Shown: positions 9,568-18,238 of the stretch, one piece after another
Numbering within the stretch: position 1 is the stretch's first letter
Layout: each line of letters starts with the position of its first letter
NCBI GenBank assembly: GCA_965230565.1
Contig: CBDDLH010000014.1
Location: 62,001 to 126,000 of the forward strand
Direction of reading: 5' to 3'
Length of the DNA stretch: 64,000 nt
Source of the DNA: BCD1 sp965230565
GTDB taxonomy: Bacteria > Bacteroidota > Bacteroidia > Chitinophagales > Saprospiraceae
Made by a program: the position numbers and the translations under genes
The notes under the pieces: model-generated
The model's database searches: none
What the model saw: only the letters and a program-made list of their open reading frames with translations
What the model was told of the DNA's origin: nothing

Positions 9568-11148
9568 TCACTTTTGATATTCATAGCATCCAATATCGGA
9601 TGCATCTATGCGGGGATTTCCTTCGATGTCGAGGGGAATCCCCGTTAAGTTTAACCCCTTGTCAATTGCGATAGATAAGGTATCCAAATGAAAATCATCT
9701 TCTGACCTGTCGGCAAACAGTGCATCATCCAGTTCAGGATTGATACAGTTAAAGCAGATCGTTTCAAAAAAGTCACTGTATATACCATCCTGGGAAGTAG
9801 TTAACAGGTCATCAACACGGGTAATGCAATTGCGGAAACTTACTACAAAGGCAGTTGGATCCTCTCGCTCAAACCAGTCAGAGAAAATAATATGATCTCT
9901 GCGTGAACCGGTGGCTATGGAATTGATCATACTGAACTCAAGGCGGTTTTGGTCCCACAGCAAGCAATTACCATCCTGGTCATACTGCAGGCAGGCCCAA
10001 TTGGTCATCGCTAAAGCTGGATTGTCGGTTCCAAAATTGGCAATGGTGCAGTGTTCAAAACTGTATTCTCCACCGTAACGAAGTTCGACCGAGTTACTGC
10101 CATTATTGAAGACCAAACAATTTTGCGCATTTATCGCGCTATGATAGGCGATCAGCGCACTGCTGGCTGTATTGTAAAATTGGCTATTGTTTAGATTTAC
10201 TGTTGCCAGAGAATCCACAAAAAGGCAGAAGGTGCTGTTTTTAATAGTGGTAAAATCAAACGAATTGCCGGTAGAGCCTTTCCCCAGGAATATTCCATAC
10301 CATTGTGCCGAAACTTCACTAAACCCTTCCTCCAGTCGGTCGCCCTGAATAATAATAGGATCTTCCAGTGTACCATTGGCTTCGATGCTGGCACTTTCGG
10401 TAATATAGAGAATACCATCATTGAAAACGCCAAAATCTTCATTTTGGGCAATGCCACCATGTACATAAATGTCCGTTCCTGGCGGTAGTTTTAAGTCCAG
10501 AAGATAGAGGAAAATTTCCCCGTAAAAAACATAAGGTCGTGGATCGTCCAACGTCCATTCTCCTCCGGGGCAATCAAAATCTGTGGGTTGTACATTGGTT
10601 TCCATACCAGAGTCATCGATTTCGAAAGTGTAAATTTTTCCGTCTTCACATTTGTAATTGGTTCTAACGCCTTTATTGAACCGGCTGGGTAAATAAACGG
10701 CATTTTGTCCCCAGGCTTCAAGGTAGACTTGTTGTGTATTTCCGTTGGTTTCAAAAATGACTTTGTCTTCAACAATAAAAGGACTGGCAGAAATTGGTTG
10801 ATCCGGGTCAATGGTGACCTCCACGAAAATGTAGATGCTGTCATTGGGCCATATTTCAACAGATTCAGCCGAAGTCCCCGGGGTTCCGTCCACATTCATC
10901 CGGAATACAGAAGCAGAGTTGCCTTCTATTTGTACATTTGTTATGCGAATGGGCTGGTCGTATTCGTTATACACTTTAAAGGAGCGCGTTGCTGATCCCA
11001 GAGAGGTAAATACGGTGTCGAATCTCAAAGTGTCGAGGGAAAAGCTGAGTTTGGCACTGTTATCTGTGATAAAGTCTTCCGTTTTGTTACAGGAAGCAAG
11101 GAAAAAAGCGGATAACAAGAGCGCACCAATAATCGTGGAGTATTTCAT
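9568..11148 (-). CDS. lipoprotein with right-handed beta-helix (choice-of-anchor) region
   Basis: 526 aa from the ATG at 11148. The frame stays open further upstream, but this Met begins a clean lipoprotein signal (hydrophobic core, lipobox LASC, Cys at about residue 20). The N-terminal third looks like a beta-sandwich (FKVYNEYDQPIRITNVQIEG). The middle has short repeating strands (TTIKNSTFCLFVDSLATVNL, AQNCLVFNNGSN) typical of a parallel beta-helix. The end (IDKGLNLTGIPLDIEGNPR...DIGCYEYQ) is the familiar tail of choice-of-anchor Q-type surface proteins. It is probably anchored in the outer membrane and surface exposed. Ligand or substrate is unknown. Confidence 0.85.
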   Translation of the reverse strand: MKYSTIIGALLLSAFFLASCNKTEDFITDNSAKLSFSLDTLRFDTVFTSLGSATRSFKVYNEYDQPIRITNVQIEGNSASVFRMNVDGTPGTSAESVEIWPNDSIYIFVEVTIDPDQPISASPFIVEDKVIFETNGNTQQVYLEAWGQNAVYLPSRFNKGVRTNYKCEDGKIYTFEIDDSGMETNVQPTDFDCPGGEWTLDDPRPYVFYGEIFLYLLDLKLPPGTDIYVHGGIAQNEDFGVFNDGILYITESASIEANGTLEDPIIIQGDRLEEGFSEVSAQWYGIFLGKGSTGNSFDFTTIKNSTFCLFVDSLATVNLNNSQFYNTASSALIAYHSAINAQNCLVFNNGSNSVELRYGGEYSFEHCTIANFGTDNPALAMTNWACLQYDQDGNCLLWDQNRLEFSMINSIATGSRRDHIIFSDWFEREDPTAFVVSFRNCITRVDDLLTTSQDGIYSDFFETICFNCINPELDDALFADRSEDDFHLDTLSIAIDKGLNLTGIPLDIEGNPRIDASDIGCYEYQK

Positions 11149-11249
11149 TTTTCTGTAGTATTGTCGTAATAAAGCTTCGCAAATATACACAAAGATCAAT
11201 CAGATGGAATTTTAAACATGCTCTAAACGTTTAAACCATTGGTTTTGTG

Positions 11250-11257
11250 TACCTTTG
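11250..11257 (+). promoter_or_regulatory. possible -7 box (TACCTTTG) of der
   Basis: TACCTTTG is an exact match to TAnnTTTG and lies 38 bp before the der ATG. No convincing -33 element is seen at the usual distance. Confidence 0.35.
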
Positions 11258-11295
11258 TGGGCTTTTTTAACTTAGTACCTCAAATAGTTAAACTT

Positions 11296-12597
11296 ATGGG
11301 AAGTATTGTTGCCATCGTGGGAAGACCCAATGTAGGGAAATCAACGCTCTACAACAGGTTGATAGGAGAGCGGCAGGCCATCATTGATGATATCAGTGGT
11401 GTGACTCGTGACCGCCAGTATGGGAGTTGTACCTGGAATGGTAAGACTTTTACCGTCATTGATACCGGCGGATTCGTAAAAGGTTCAGATGATGTTTTTG
11501 AAAAGGCCATCCGGTCCCAGGTGCATATTGCCATGGATGAGGCGGGTGTGATCATTTTCATGGTCGATACGACAACGGGCATTACTGACCTGGATGAAGA
11601 AGTTGCACGTATGCTTCGCCGTTCCGATAAAGAAGTTTTCCTGGCGGTGAACAAGGTCGATAATCATGCCAGGATGATGGAAGCGAATGAGTTCTGGGGA
11701 CTGGGTTTTGAGCAAACCTTCTTCCTTTCCTCCATGACGGGAAGTGGTACCGGTGAATTACTCGATGCGGTGACAGAGAAAATTGAAGATGAGGTCAGAC
11801 TGGATACGGATATCCCCAAATTTGCTATTGTCGGACAGCCCAATGTGGGGAAATCATCTCTGACCAATGCCCTGCTGGGGCAGGAACGTAATATTGTTAC
11901 CGATGTAGCCGGAACTACCCGTGATTCCATTCACACTAAATATGAAAAGTTCGGAAAAGAGTTCTACCTCATCGATACTGCTGGAATGCGTAAGAAATCA
12001 CGCGTTCATGAGGACCTCGAATTCTATTCTGTGATGCGAGCTATTAAAGCCATCGATGAAGCAGATGTATGCATCATCATGATAGATGCTCAGACCGGAG
12101 TGGAATCTCAGGATATGAGTATCCTGAGACTGGCCCAGCGACGCAATAAAGGCATTGTGATCCTGGTCAACAAATGGGACCTGCTGGATAAGGAAACCAA
12201 TACGGCCCGTGATTATGAAAGGGAGGTCCGGGAGAAGATCGCTCCTTTCAGGGATGTGCCGATTATTTTTGTTTCAGCCACTGAGAAGCAACGTATCTTC
12301 AAGGCTATTGAGGTAGCACTGGAAGTTTTTGAGAACAGGAACCGCAAAATCAAAACCTCCCACCTCAACGAGGTCATGCAGGAGGCCATCGAGCGTTACC
12401 CGCCACCGGCACATCGTGGTAAGTTTATCAAAATAAAATACGTTACCCAATTGCCGACGTATTTCCCGGCTTTTGCCTTTTTCTGCAGTAATCCAAAACA
12501 TATAAAGGAGAGTTATAAAAACTATCTCGAAAATCAACTTAGAGAGCATTTCGATTTCACCGGAGTTCCTGTAAGTGTATTCTTCCGCAAGAAATAA
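11296..12597 (+). CDS. der: ribosome-associated GTPase Der (EngA)
   Basis: 433 aa tandem GTPase needed for 50S ribosomal subunit maturation. The first G domain has P-loop GRPNVGKS (residues 9-16), DTGG and NKVD. The second has GQPNVGKS (180-187), DTAG and NKWD. The C-terminal KH-like domain ends in VPVSVFFRKK. The frame is open upstream to 11239, but the ATG at 11296 starts exactly at the conserved MGSIVAIVGRPNVGKS and is preferred. The rfbC-like gene follows after 8 bp, suggesting cotranscription. Confidence 0.97.
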   Translation: MGSIVAIVGRPNVGKSTLYNRLIGERQAIIDDISGVTRDRQYGSCTWNGKTFTVIDTGGFVKGSDDVFEKAIRSQVHIAMDEAGVIIFMVDTTTGITDLDEEVARMLRRSDKEVFLAVNKVDNHARMMEANEFWGLGFEQTFFLSSMTGSGTGELLDAVTEKIEDEVRLDTDIPKFAIVGQPNVGKSSLTNALLGQERNIVTDVAGTTRDSIHTKYEKFGKEFYLIDTAGMRKKSRVHEDLEFYSVMRAIKAIDEADVCIIMIDAQTGVESQDMSILRLAQRRNKGIVILVNKWDLLDKETNTARDYEREVREKIAPFRDVPIIFVSATEKQRIFKAIEVALEVFENRNRKIKTSHLNEVMQEAIERYPPPAHRGKFIKIKYVTQLPTYFPAFAFFCSNPKHIKESYKNYLENQLREHFDFTGVPVSVFFRKK

Positions 12598-12605
12598 TTC
12601 ATCCA

Positions 12606-13148
12606 GTGTTCAAAACAACCCATATAAAAGACCTGATCATTTTCGAACCTCGCATTTGGGAGGATGATCGTGGATATTTCTTCGAAAGTTATAATGAAAG
12701 GACCTTTGAAACCGCAGGTATCTTCGCCCGCTTTGTACAGGACAATCAGGCTAAATCGGTAAAAGGCGTTTTAAGAGGCTTGCATTACCAAACAGGGGAG
12801 TTCGCTCAGGCTAAACTGGTTCGGGTCATTGCAGGGGAAGTGCTGGATGTGGTAGTGGACTTGAGGCAGGATTCTGAAACCTATGGAGAATGGTACAGTA
12901 TCCGGTTGAGCGCGGAAAACAAAAAGCAACTCTTTGTCCCACGCGGCTTTGCTCACGGTTATGTGGTTTTAAGCAATACGGCGGAATTCGCCTACAAATG
13001 TGATAATTTTTACTCCAGGGCTCATGAGGGAGGGATCATCTATAATGACCCTACTTTGAATATCGATTGGGAACTGGAGGGCATGGAATTTATCGTTTCC
13101 GATAAAGATTTGGCTCTGCCGAAGTTTGGGGAGCATTCTAAGCTGTAA
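12606..13148 (+). CDS. rfbC: dTDP-4-dehydrorhamnose 3,5-epimerase
   Basis: 180 aa, full length for RmlC/RfbC, which epimerises dTDP-4-keto-6-deoxyglucose at C3 and C5 for dTDP-L-rhamnose synthesis. Family marks are FFESYNERTF near the N-terminus, VLRGLHYQ with the catalytic His (about residue 60), VVVDLR, and VPRGFAHGYVVL. The start is GTG, 8 bp after the der stop, and no in-frame ATG fits. No other rhamnose genes are in the window, so it is separated from the rest of its pathway. Confidence 0.93.
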   Translation: MFKTTHIKDLIIFEPRIWEDDRGYFFESYNERTFETAGIFARFVQDNQAKSVKGVLRGLHYQTGEFAQAKLVRVIAGEVLDVVVDLRQDSETYGEWYSIRLSAENKKQLFVPRGFAHGYVVLSNTAEFAYKCDNFYSRAHEGGIIYNDPTLNIDWELEGMEFIVSDKDLALPKFGEHSKL

Positions 13149-13264
13149 GGGTTTAACCGCAAGGACGCAAGGAATGCGCCAAGTTCACAAAGAAAAGGCA
13201 ATACTTTGTGTTAACAATTATTTTTGGCTTATCCTACATTTCTGTGTTAATAAAAACCTGGATA

Positions 13265-13312
13265 AAGCTGTTACGCAAAGTTTCGCAAAGAAGCGCAAAG
13301 TTTCGCAGAGAA
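13265..13312. repeat. partial copy of the TTACGCAAAGTTTCGC repeat
   Basis: AGCTGTTACGCAAAGTTTCGCAAAG and following bases match the core of the roughly 140 bp repeat at 39701 and 52259. A related run, GGTTTAACCGCAAGGACGCAAGG, sits just before it at about 13149-13170. The gap between rfbC and the YkgJ-type gene holds nothing else. Confidence 0.6.
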
Positions 13313-13386
13313 GAATTGACCTTCAAGCCAAAATTGTTCGTGTTATTTCCATTTTCACCATCATTTGTGCATTTGTGGTTCTCAAA

Positions 13387-13884
13387 TCACACCACGGGAA
13401 AATTCTTCATCATCCGGTCCAGGATGTGGTATACGGCCGGGCAGTACATGGAGTTGGCTGCATGTACCGTCAGGTTTTGTGAGAATTCGAAATTATTGGT
13501 ATGCGGATATTCCCTGCAGGCTTTAGGACGGATTTCATAAATGGAACAGGAGTTGTCTTCTTCCAGGAAAACACAAGGTGTAGAATTCAACACCGAATCC
13601 CCGTCATCATCTTTTGTTACATATTTGGAAGTAAATTCATCCGGACTAACTTTAAGATGTTTGGCAATCCGGGCGATATCCTCTTCATTGATCATTGCCG
13701 GAATGGAGGTGCAACAATTGGCACAATCCATACAGTCAATAGATCTGAAAACTTCGTTGTGCATGCCTTCTGCCCATCGGTCGAGATGCTTGCCATGTAA
13801 TTGTCGTAGCTGGTTGACAAACTTCTTGTGCTTCTTTTTGGAGGAAGCTTTTTTATTGTTCCACTCTTGTATTAAATCACTCAT
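13387..13884 (-). CDS. YkgJ family cysteine-cluster protein
   Basis: 165 aa. The defining CxxCxxCC cluster is C51-MD-C54-AN-C57-C58, followed by later Cys in CVFLEEDNSCSIYEIRPKAC and near the C-terminus (CPAVY). The family is thought to bind zinc or iron; no reaction is established. The basic N-terminus (KKASSKKKHKK) could be soluble or nucleic-acid facing. It lies on the minus strand downstream of the esterase gene at 13927, with a 42 bp spacer almost filled by a palindromic repeat. Confidence 0.88.
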   Translation of the reverse strand: MSDLIQEWNNKKASSKKKHKKFVNQLRQLHGKHLDRWAEGMHNEVFRSIDCMDCANCCTSIPAMINEEDIARIAKHLKVSPDEFTSKYVTKDDDGDSVLNSTPCVFLEEDNSCSIYEIRPKACREYPHTNNFEFSQNLTVHAANSMYCPAVYHILDRMMKNFPVV

Positions 13885-13900
13885 TTTGGCAAAGATTATG

Positions 13901-13928
13901 AATACTGTTTTTTAGAAAAATAGTATTT
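13901..13928. repeat. AT-rich palindrome, copy A
   Basis: AATACTGTTTTT / AAAAATAGTATT arms around a short TAG-type loop. One arm base differs (G opposite A). The right end overlaps the stop codon of the esterase gene, and the left end is 17 bp before the YkgJ-type start. Other copies are at 42988, 44088, 44413 and 56322. Confidence 0.75.
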
Positions 13929-14583
13929 ATGGTTCATAATTATCCATCAATGCTCTCACTAACGGTAAGGTATCTGCAAAGGTACTGAATCGGTGGCCCA
14001 CATCATCAAACCATTGTAGAAAATTGGCTTCCGGATATTCTGCCGGTAATAGGAGGTGGTCTAAAACATCATCATCTGTTGCCAGGAAAAAATTGAGGTT
14101 TTGTGGACGCTCCCGTTCTTTTGCCACAGATCGCATCTTTTCAAGGGTTGTCAGGTATTCACTTTTAAAATGATAATCCCTTCCTTTGGTCCAGGTTTTA
14201 AATTGTCCCACACCTCGATCATCCAGAGTGATATGGGGAGACATAGACGGATTGTAAAGAAAAGCAGGGCGGTTGAGCATCGTTCCAAAATACCATGCAT
14301 AAAACCCTCCCAAAGAGGTACCTATGAAAAAGAGATTTCCCGGATCCTGGCCGATAAGCTGCCTGATGGCCTGTTGAACTAAAAACGGATCAGCTTCCAG
14401 GTCCGGAGTAAGTATCCGGTCGTTTGGGAATTCGGCCCGAAGGGCATCCGGTTTATATCCTATGCCATCACTGTTGAAACCGTGGAAGTAGAGAATTGTT
14501 TTTGTCTGCTGCAAAATGGAATTTTTGTTTTGCAGGCAAAGATATTTAACGAGCGTTACTTTTTTAAAAATAGACCATTTCAT
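13927..14583 (-). CDS. YqiA/UPF0227-like alpha/beta-hydrolase
   Basis: 218 aa small esterase-type hydrolase. It shows ILYFHGFNSDGIGYKPDALR (oxyanion region), the nucleophile elbow GTSLGGFYA, and a C-terminal VGHRF catalytic His. This resembles the YqiA/YcfP family, for which esterase activity has been reported; the natural substrate is unknown. The N-terminal 25 or so residues before TKTILYFHG are not family-like, so a shorter start is possible, though the ATG at 14583 is the only clear Met. The gene precedes the YkgJ-type gene on the same strand. Confidence 0.8.
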   Translation of the reverse strand: MKWSIFKKVTLVKYLCLQNKNSILQQTKTILYFHGFNSDGIGYKPDALRAEFPNDRILTPDLEADPFLVQQAIRQLIGQDPGNLFFIGTSLGGFYAWYFGTMLNRPAFLYNPSMSPHITLDDRGVGQFKTWTKGRDYHFKSEYLTTLEKMRSVAKERERPQNLNFFLATDDDVLDHLLLPAEYPEANFLQWFDDVGHRFSTFADTLPLVRALMDNYEP

Positions 14584-14780
14584 TTTATGAAGAAAATTAC
14601 CAAATATTAGTTCAAAAAAACACCTTTTCCGGAAAGGAAAATTAATGCTTCGAAACGGGTACCGGAGGTGTTTATTTCATTATTAAAATTCAAAATGGCA
14701 AAACCCAATTTTCCGTATTTTTGTAGTAAAAGAAATAGCCTTTAAAATTATATTTTACAGCAGCTGTTTCATGCTTGCAA
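14584..14780 (+). repeat. upstream copy of a duplicated tail-plus-promoter segment
   Basis: ATGAAGAAAATTACCAAATA then TTAG at 14587-14610 encodes MKKITKY-stop, the exact C-terminus of the secreted protein gene that follows (15009-16382). After about 95 bp, CCAATTTTCCGTATTTTTG (14705-14723) and the next 50 bp match the sequence downstream of that gene. So this looks like the left-over 3' end and downstream region of a second gene copy. It contains a -7-like TATTTTTG (14716-14723). The remaining bases to 15008 hold no gene I can support. Confidence 0.7.
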
Positions 14781-15008
14781 AGAGCAGACAGAAACCAAAA
14801 AGTGAAAACCCTTACCTGCATGAGGATAGACCTGAAATCCGTTCAACCTGAAATACAACACACTAACTGATACGTAAATCTTAACTGGTTTATTTTTTTG
14901 GCATTGGCCCTACGGGGTGTTTGCTCAACCGGATTGGTTGAGTTTGCATGGGTTTTGTTCGAGGATTTTGTAAATTGAACCTTAATAGAAATTCCAAACC
15001 CAAAGAAA

Positions 15009-16382
15009 ATGAAACCTTGTCACATTTTTTATTGCTTCCTCTTAACCATTTTACCTTTTTATAGTTTTGCTCAATGGGTCAGTGTCGGCACAGGTATTAA
15101 TGATACACAACTTCAGGTAAACAGCCTGGCAGTTGTTGACGAGAATATAGTCTGGGCGGTTGCAAGCCATTTTGATGATCCGGCAGGTTACCACTTTACC
15201 CGAACCCTGGATGGTGGGATTACCTGGCATCCCGGACAATTGCCAAATGTCGGGGATTATAGGGTGTTAAATATTTTTGCCTTGAGTGATAGTATTGCCT
15301 GGGTGATCATGAATACCAATAAAAAATCGAAGATCTTTAAAACCATTGATGGTGGCACAATGTGGGAGGAACAGTTCGGTGGATTTAATGAGGAAGACCA
15401 ACATGTCTATACTCTGCATTTCTTTAACGAGTTGGAAGGAATTGCTTTTGGCGGTTATGGATTGATTTCTGAAGGGAATATCATGAAAATATTCCGTACT
15501 GACAATGGAGGGCAAAATTGGGATCTTATTGCACCGGAATTACTCCCGCCCCCCATGTTGCATGAAGAAGTCTTTCTTTATTCCGGCAATAATGCTTACG
15601 AGAGCAAAGGTGATACGCTTTGGTTTGTAACGGAAAGAAGTAGAATATTCAGAACAACAGACCGAGGTCAAACCTGGAGTGCGGTGAACGTTCCGGTATG
15701 GGCAGAAGTTCATCCTGCAGGATATTCGACCATAGCTTTTGAAAATTCACAAAGAGGATTATGCTTTACTTTTGAACCGGGATACGCAAAACAAACCAAT
15801 GACGGAGGAGAGACGTGGGAATGGCAATTGTCTGATGACCTTCCCTTAACTAATATAGCCGCCGTGGAACACATACCCGGAACTGAAAATACCTATTTAG
15901 CTTTGTCTGGATTTCAATGGACGCCATTTTCGTCCAGGATGAATTATACGACTGACGGGGGAAGTTCCTGGAATAGTTTTTTTCCTGAACCTTGGTTTTT
16001 ATGCCATCAATTCATTTCACCAACAGTTGGATTCGCCGGAGGCCCGGTTATATCGTCAACCGAAGGAGGAATTTATAAATGGACTGGAAACTGGCTGGAT
16101 TCCACAAGTGTAAAGATCCCCGAACCGCAAATTCCGGAACCTTTCAACATTTACCCAAACCCAACTTCAGGAGAATTGATCGTAAAAGGAGATATGATAG
16201 ATGAAACAACCCTTGTTGAAATATATAACACCAAAGGAATAAAATTAGAGTCTATTGAGATTTCTCCGGGAACAAATAGTGGATTGGATATCAACTTGGG
16301 CAGTATTAGTTCAGGGGTTTATTTCATCAAATTCACTGACATATCCGGCAATGTTTTTATGAAAAAAATTACCAAATATTAG
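15009..16382 (+). CDS. secreted Asp-box repeat protein with T9SS sorting domain
   Basis: 457 aa with a signal peptide (cleavage after SFAQ, about residue 21). Six Asp-box (BNR-like) turns are visible: TLDGGITW, TIDGGTMW, TDNGGQNW, TTDRGQTW, TNDGGETW and TTDGGSSW, as in sortilin/Ycf48-like beta-propellers. The last 80 residues (FNIYPNPTSGELIVKG to FMKKITKY) are a type A type-IX-secretion sorting domain. The product is therefore exported through T9SS and probably attached to or released from the surface. Binding partner is unknown. The gene lies between two copies of a repeated flank (14584-14780 and 16354-16482). Confidence 0.92.
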   Translation: MKPCHIFYCFLLTILPFYSFAQWVSVGTGINDTQLQVNSLAVVDENIVWAVASHFDDPAGYHFTRTLDGGITWHPGQLPNVGDYRVLNIFALSDSIAWVIMNTNKKSKIFKTIDGGTMWEEQFGGFNEEDQHVYTLHFFNELEGIAFGGYGLISEGNIMKIFRTDNGGQNWDLIAPELLPPPMLHEEVFLYSGNNAYESKGDTLWFVTERSRIFRTTDRGQTWSAVNVPVWAEVHPAGYSTIAFENSQRGLCFTFEPGYAKQTNDGGETWEWQLSDDLPLTNIAAVEHIPGTENTYLALSGFQWTPFSSRMNYTTDGGSSWNSFFPEPWFLCHQFISPTVGFAGGPVISSTEGGIYKWTGNWLDSTSVKIPEPQIPEPFNIYPNPTSGELIVKGDMIDETTLVEIYNTKGIKLESIEISPGTNSGLDINLGSISSGVYFIKFTDISGNVFMKKITKY

Positions 16383-16482
16383 TGCTAAAAACCACCTTGT
16401 CCTGCGCCAATTTTCCGTATTTTTGCAGTAAAGGAAACAGCCTTTAAAATTTAATTTTAGATCCGCTGTTTCAAGCTTTGAA
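16354..16482 (+). repeat. downstream copy of the duplicated tail-plus-promoter segment
   Basis: It starts within the last codons of the preceding gene (MKKITKY-stop) and continues through CCAATTTTCCGTATTTTTGC to about CGCTGTTTCAAGCTTTG. It matches 14584-14780 except for roughly 75 bp that are absent here. Confidence 0.7.
16397..16425 (+). promoter_or_regulatory. Bacteroidota-type promoter for the lyase gene
   Basis: TTG at 16397-16399 and TATTTTTG at 16418-16425 are separated by 18 bp, a good fit to the -33/-7 (TTTG / TAnnTTTG) arrangement. It would give a leader of about 175 nt to the start at 16607. Confidence 0.5.
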
Positions 16483-16606
16483 CACCTTAATCAAATAGCC
16501 AATATCTTCATCTGGCACCAATGACCTTTGGTGGCCATTTTCCAGCTATTTCTTGACCAGACATCAGTGACTTAGACTTTATTTAACTCACAATAAACTA
16601 TTATAT

Positions 16607-18010
16607 ATGTTAAAGACAATTGGTCAACAAAAAGGTAGAAGATCCTGGGCGGAGCCCTGGAAGATCAAGATGGTAGAGCCTTTGGAAATGACAACGCCCA
16701 AGCAGCGCAAAAAAGCATTGAAAAAGGCTGGATACAATACATTTTTACTTAAATCCAAACACGTTTACATCGACTTGCTGACCGACAGTGGCACAAGCGC
16801 CATGAGTGACCGTCAGTGGGCCGGAATGATGCTGGGAGATGAATCTTATGCCGGCAGCGTCAATTTCTACAATCTGGAGAAGGCCATTAATAAGTATTAT
16901 TCTTATAAATATCTGGTTCCAACTCACCAGGGCCGTGGCGCGGAGCATCTGATCAGCCAGACGATGATCAAACCGGGGCAGTTTGTTCCCGGAAATATGT
17001 ATTTCACAACTACCAGATTACATCAGGAACTGGCAGGCGGCACCTTCGTGGATGTGATCATTGATGAAGCTCACGATCCCAATAGTGAACATCCTTTCAA
17101 GGGCAATATTGATCTCCAGAAACTCGAGGATCTGATCAAAGAACATGGAGCGGATAAAATAGCTTATGTCAGTCTTGCGGGTACAGTAAACATGGCTGGA
17201 GGGCAGCCGGTTAGTATGGAGAACATCAAAAGTCTTCGTGACCTTTGTGATAAGCATGGAATCCTGCTGTATCTGGATGCAACGAGATTAGTAGAGAACG
17301 CATGGTTCATCAAGCAACGTGAGAAAGGATATGCGGATATCAGTGTAAGGCATATTCTCAAAGAGTTTTGCAGTTATTCCGATGGTGCCTGGATGAGTGG
17401 AAAAAAGGACCACCTGGTGAATATTGGAGGTTGGGTCGCTGTGAATGATCCTGGGGTGTTCGATAAGTTGAGGAACCTGGTAGTTGTTTACGAAGGTTTA
17501 CATACCTACGGAGGTATGGCTGGTCGCGATATGGAGGCAATGGCCATTGGTATACAGGAATCTGTTCAGGATGATCATATCCGTGCGAGAGTCGGGCAGG
17601 TAAGGTATCTTGGACAATTACTGGAAGATTGGAGTATACCAATCGTGAGACCTGTTGGGGGACACGCTATCTTCCTGGATGCCAAAGCGATTTATCCGCA
17701 TATTCCGCAGGACCAGTTTCCTGCTCAGACGCTTGCTGCCAACATCTATCTGGATTCAGGGGTAAGAGGAATGGAAAGGGGAGTAGTCAGTGCCGGACGT
17801 GATCCTAAAACGGGAGATCACCGTTATCCAAAGCTTGAATTGATGAGGCTAACGATTCCTCGACGGGTGTATACAGAGGCCCATATGGATGTCATTGCCG
17901 AATCCGTTAAAGCAGTCTTTGACCAACGGGAATCCGCCAAAGGATTAAAGATGGTTTACGAACCTGCTTATCTGAGATTTTTCCAGGCGAGATTTGAGCC
18001 GATTAAATAA
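16607..18010 (+). CDS. beta-eliminating lyase, probably tyrosine phenol-lyase
   Basis: 467 aa PLP enzyme of the tryptophanase/tyrosine phenol-lyase family, which cleaves an aromatic amino acid to phenol or indole, pyruvate and ammonia. The PLP lysine is in SGKKD (K267), with THQGRG (106-111) and YLDATR (222-227). Residues separating the two activities favour tyrosine phenol-lyase: FTTTR at 133-137, GMERG with R391 (tryptophanases have an Ile-type residue there, as in EIG), and LRFF with F458-F459 (tryptophanases have LRHF). It follows a good promoter and ends in a strong terminator. Tryptophanase is the alternative name many pipelines would give. Confidence 0.88.
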   Translation: MLKTIGQQKGRRSWAEPWKIKMVEPLEMTTPKQRKKALKKAGYNTFLLKSKHVYIDLLTDSGTSAMSDRQWAGMMLGDESYAGSVNFYNLEKAINKYYSYKYLVPTHQGRGAEHLISQTMIKPGQFVPGNMYFTTTRLHQELAGGTFVDVIIDEAHDPNSEHPFKGNIDLQKLEDLIKEHGADKIAYVSLAGTVNMAGGQPVSMENIKSLRDLCDKHGILLYLDATRLVENAWFIKQREKGYADISVRHILKEFCSYSDGAWMSGKKDHLVNIGGWVAVNDPGVFDKLRNLVVVYEGLHTYGGMAGRDMEAMAIGIQESVQDDHIRARVGQVRYLGQLLEDWSIPIVRPVGGHAIFLDAKAIYPHIPQDQFPAQTLAANIYLDSGVRGMERGVVSAGRDPKTGDHRYPKLELMRLTIPRRVYTEAHMDVIAESVKAVFDQRESAKGLKMVYEPAYLRFFQARFEPIK

Positions 18011-18039
18011 AACACTTTCATGTTAAAGGGAAGCGTATG

Positions 18040-18076
18040 TTTAGGGTCTAATTGAAGTTAGGCCCTAAATTTTTTC
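18040..18076 (+). terminator. intrinsic terminator of the lyase gene
   Basis: Stem TTTAGGGTCTAA / TTAGGCCCTAAA (12 bp, one G-T pair, loop TTGAAG) followed by six to seven T, 30 bp after the stop codon. Confidence 0.85.
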
Positions 18077-18238
18077 CCAATTCAGAACTTCAATAGCTTC
18101 TGATAGCCTTTTGCAGCCTTTTTACTTTTGAATTTGGTTAAATAGCGCTGGCTGCCAGATGAAAATTTGGTCAGAATTCAAAATATCCATACCTTTCACG
18201 CTTGAACATTTTTTATTTTGGCTAAAAACAAATTAACC

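Noticed and set aside
13126..13540. Two overlapping plus-strand frames after rfbC
   Set aside because: They run through repeat sequence and the antisense of the YkgJ-type gene.
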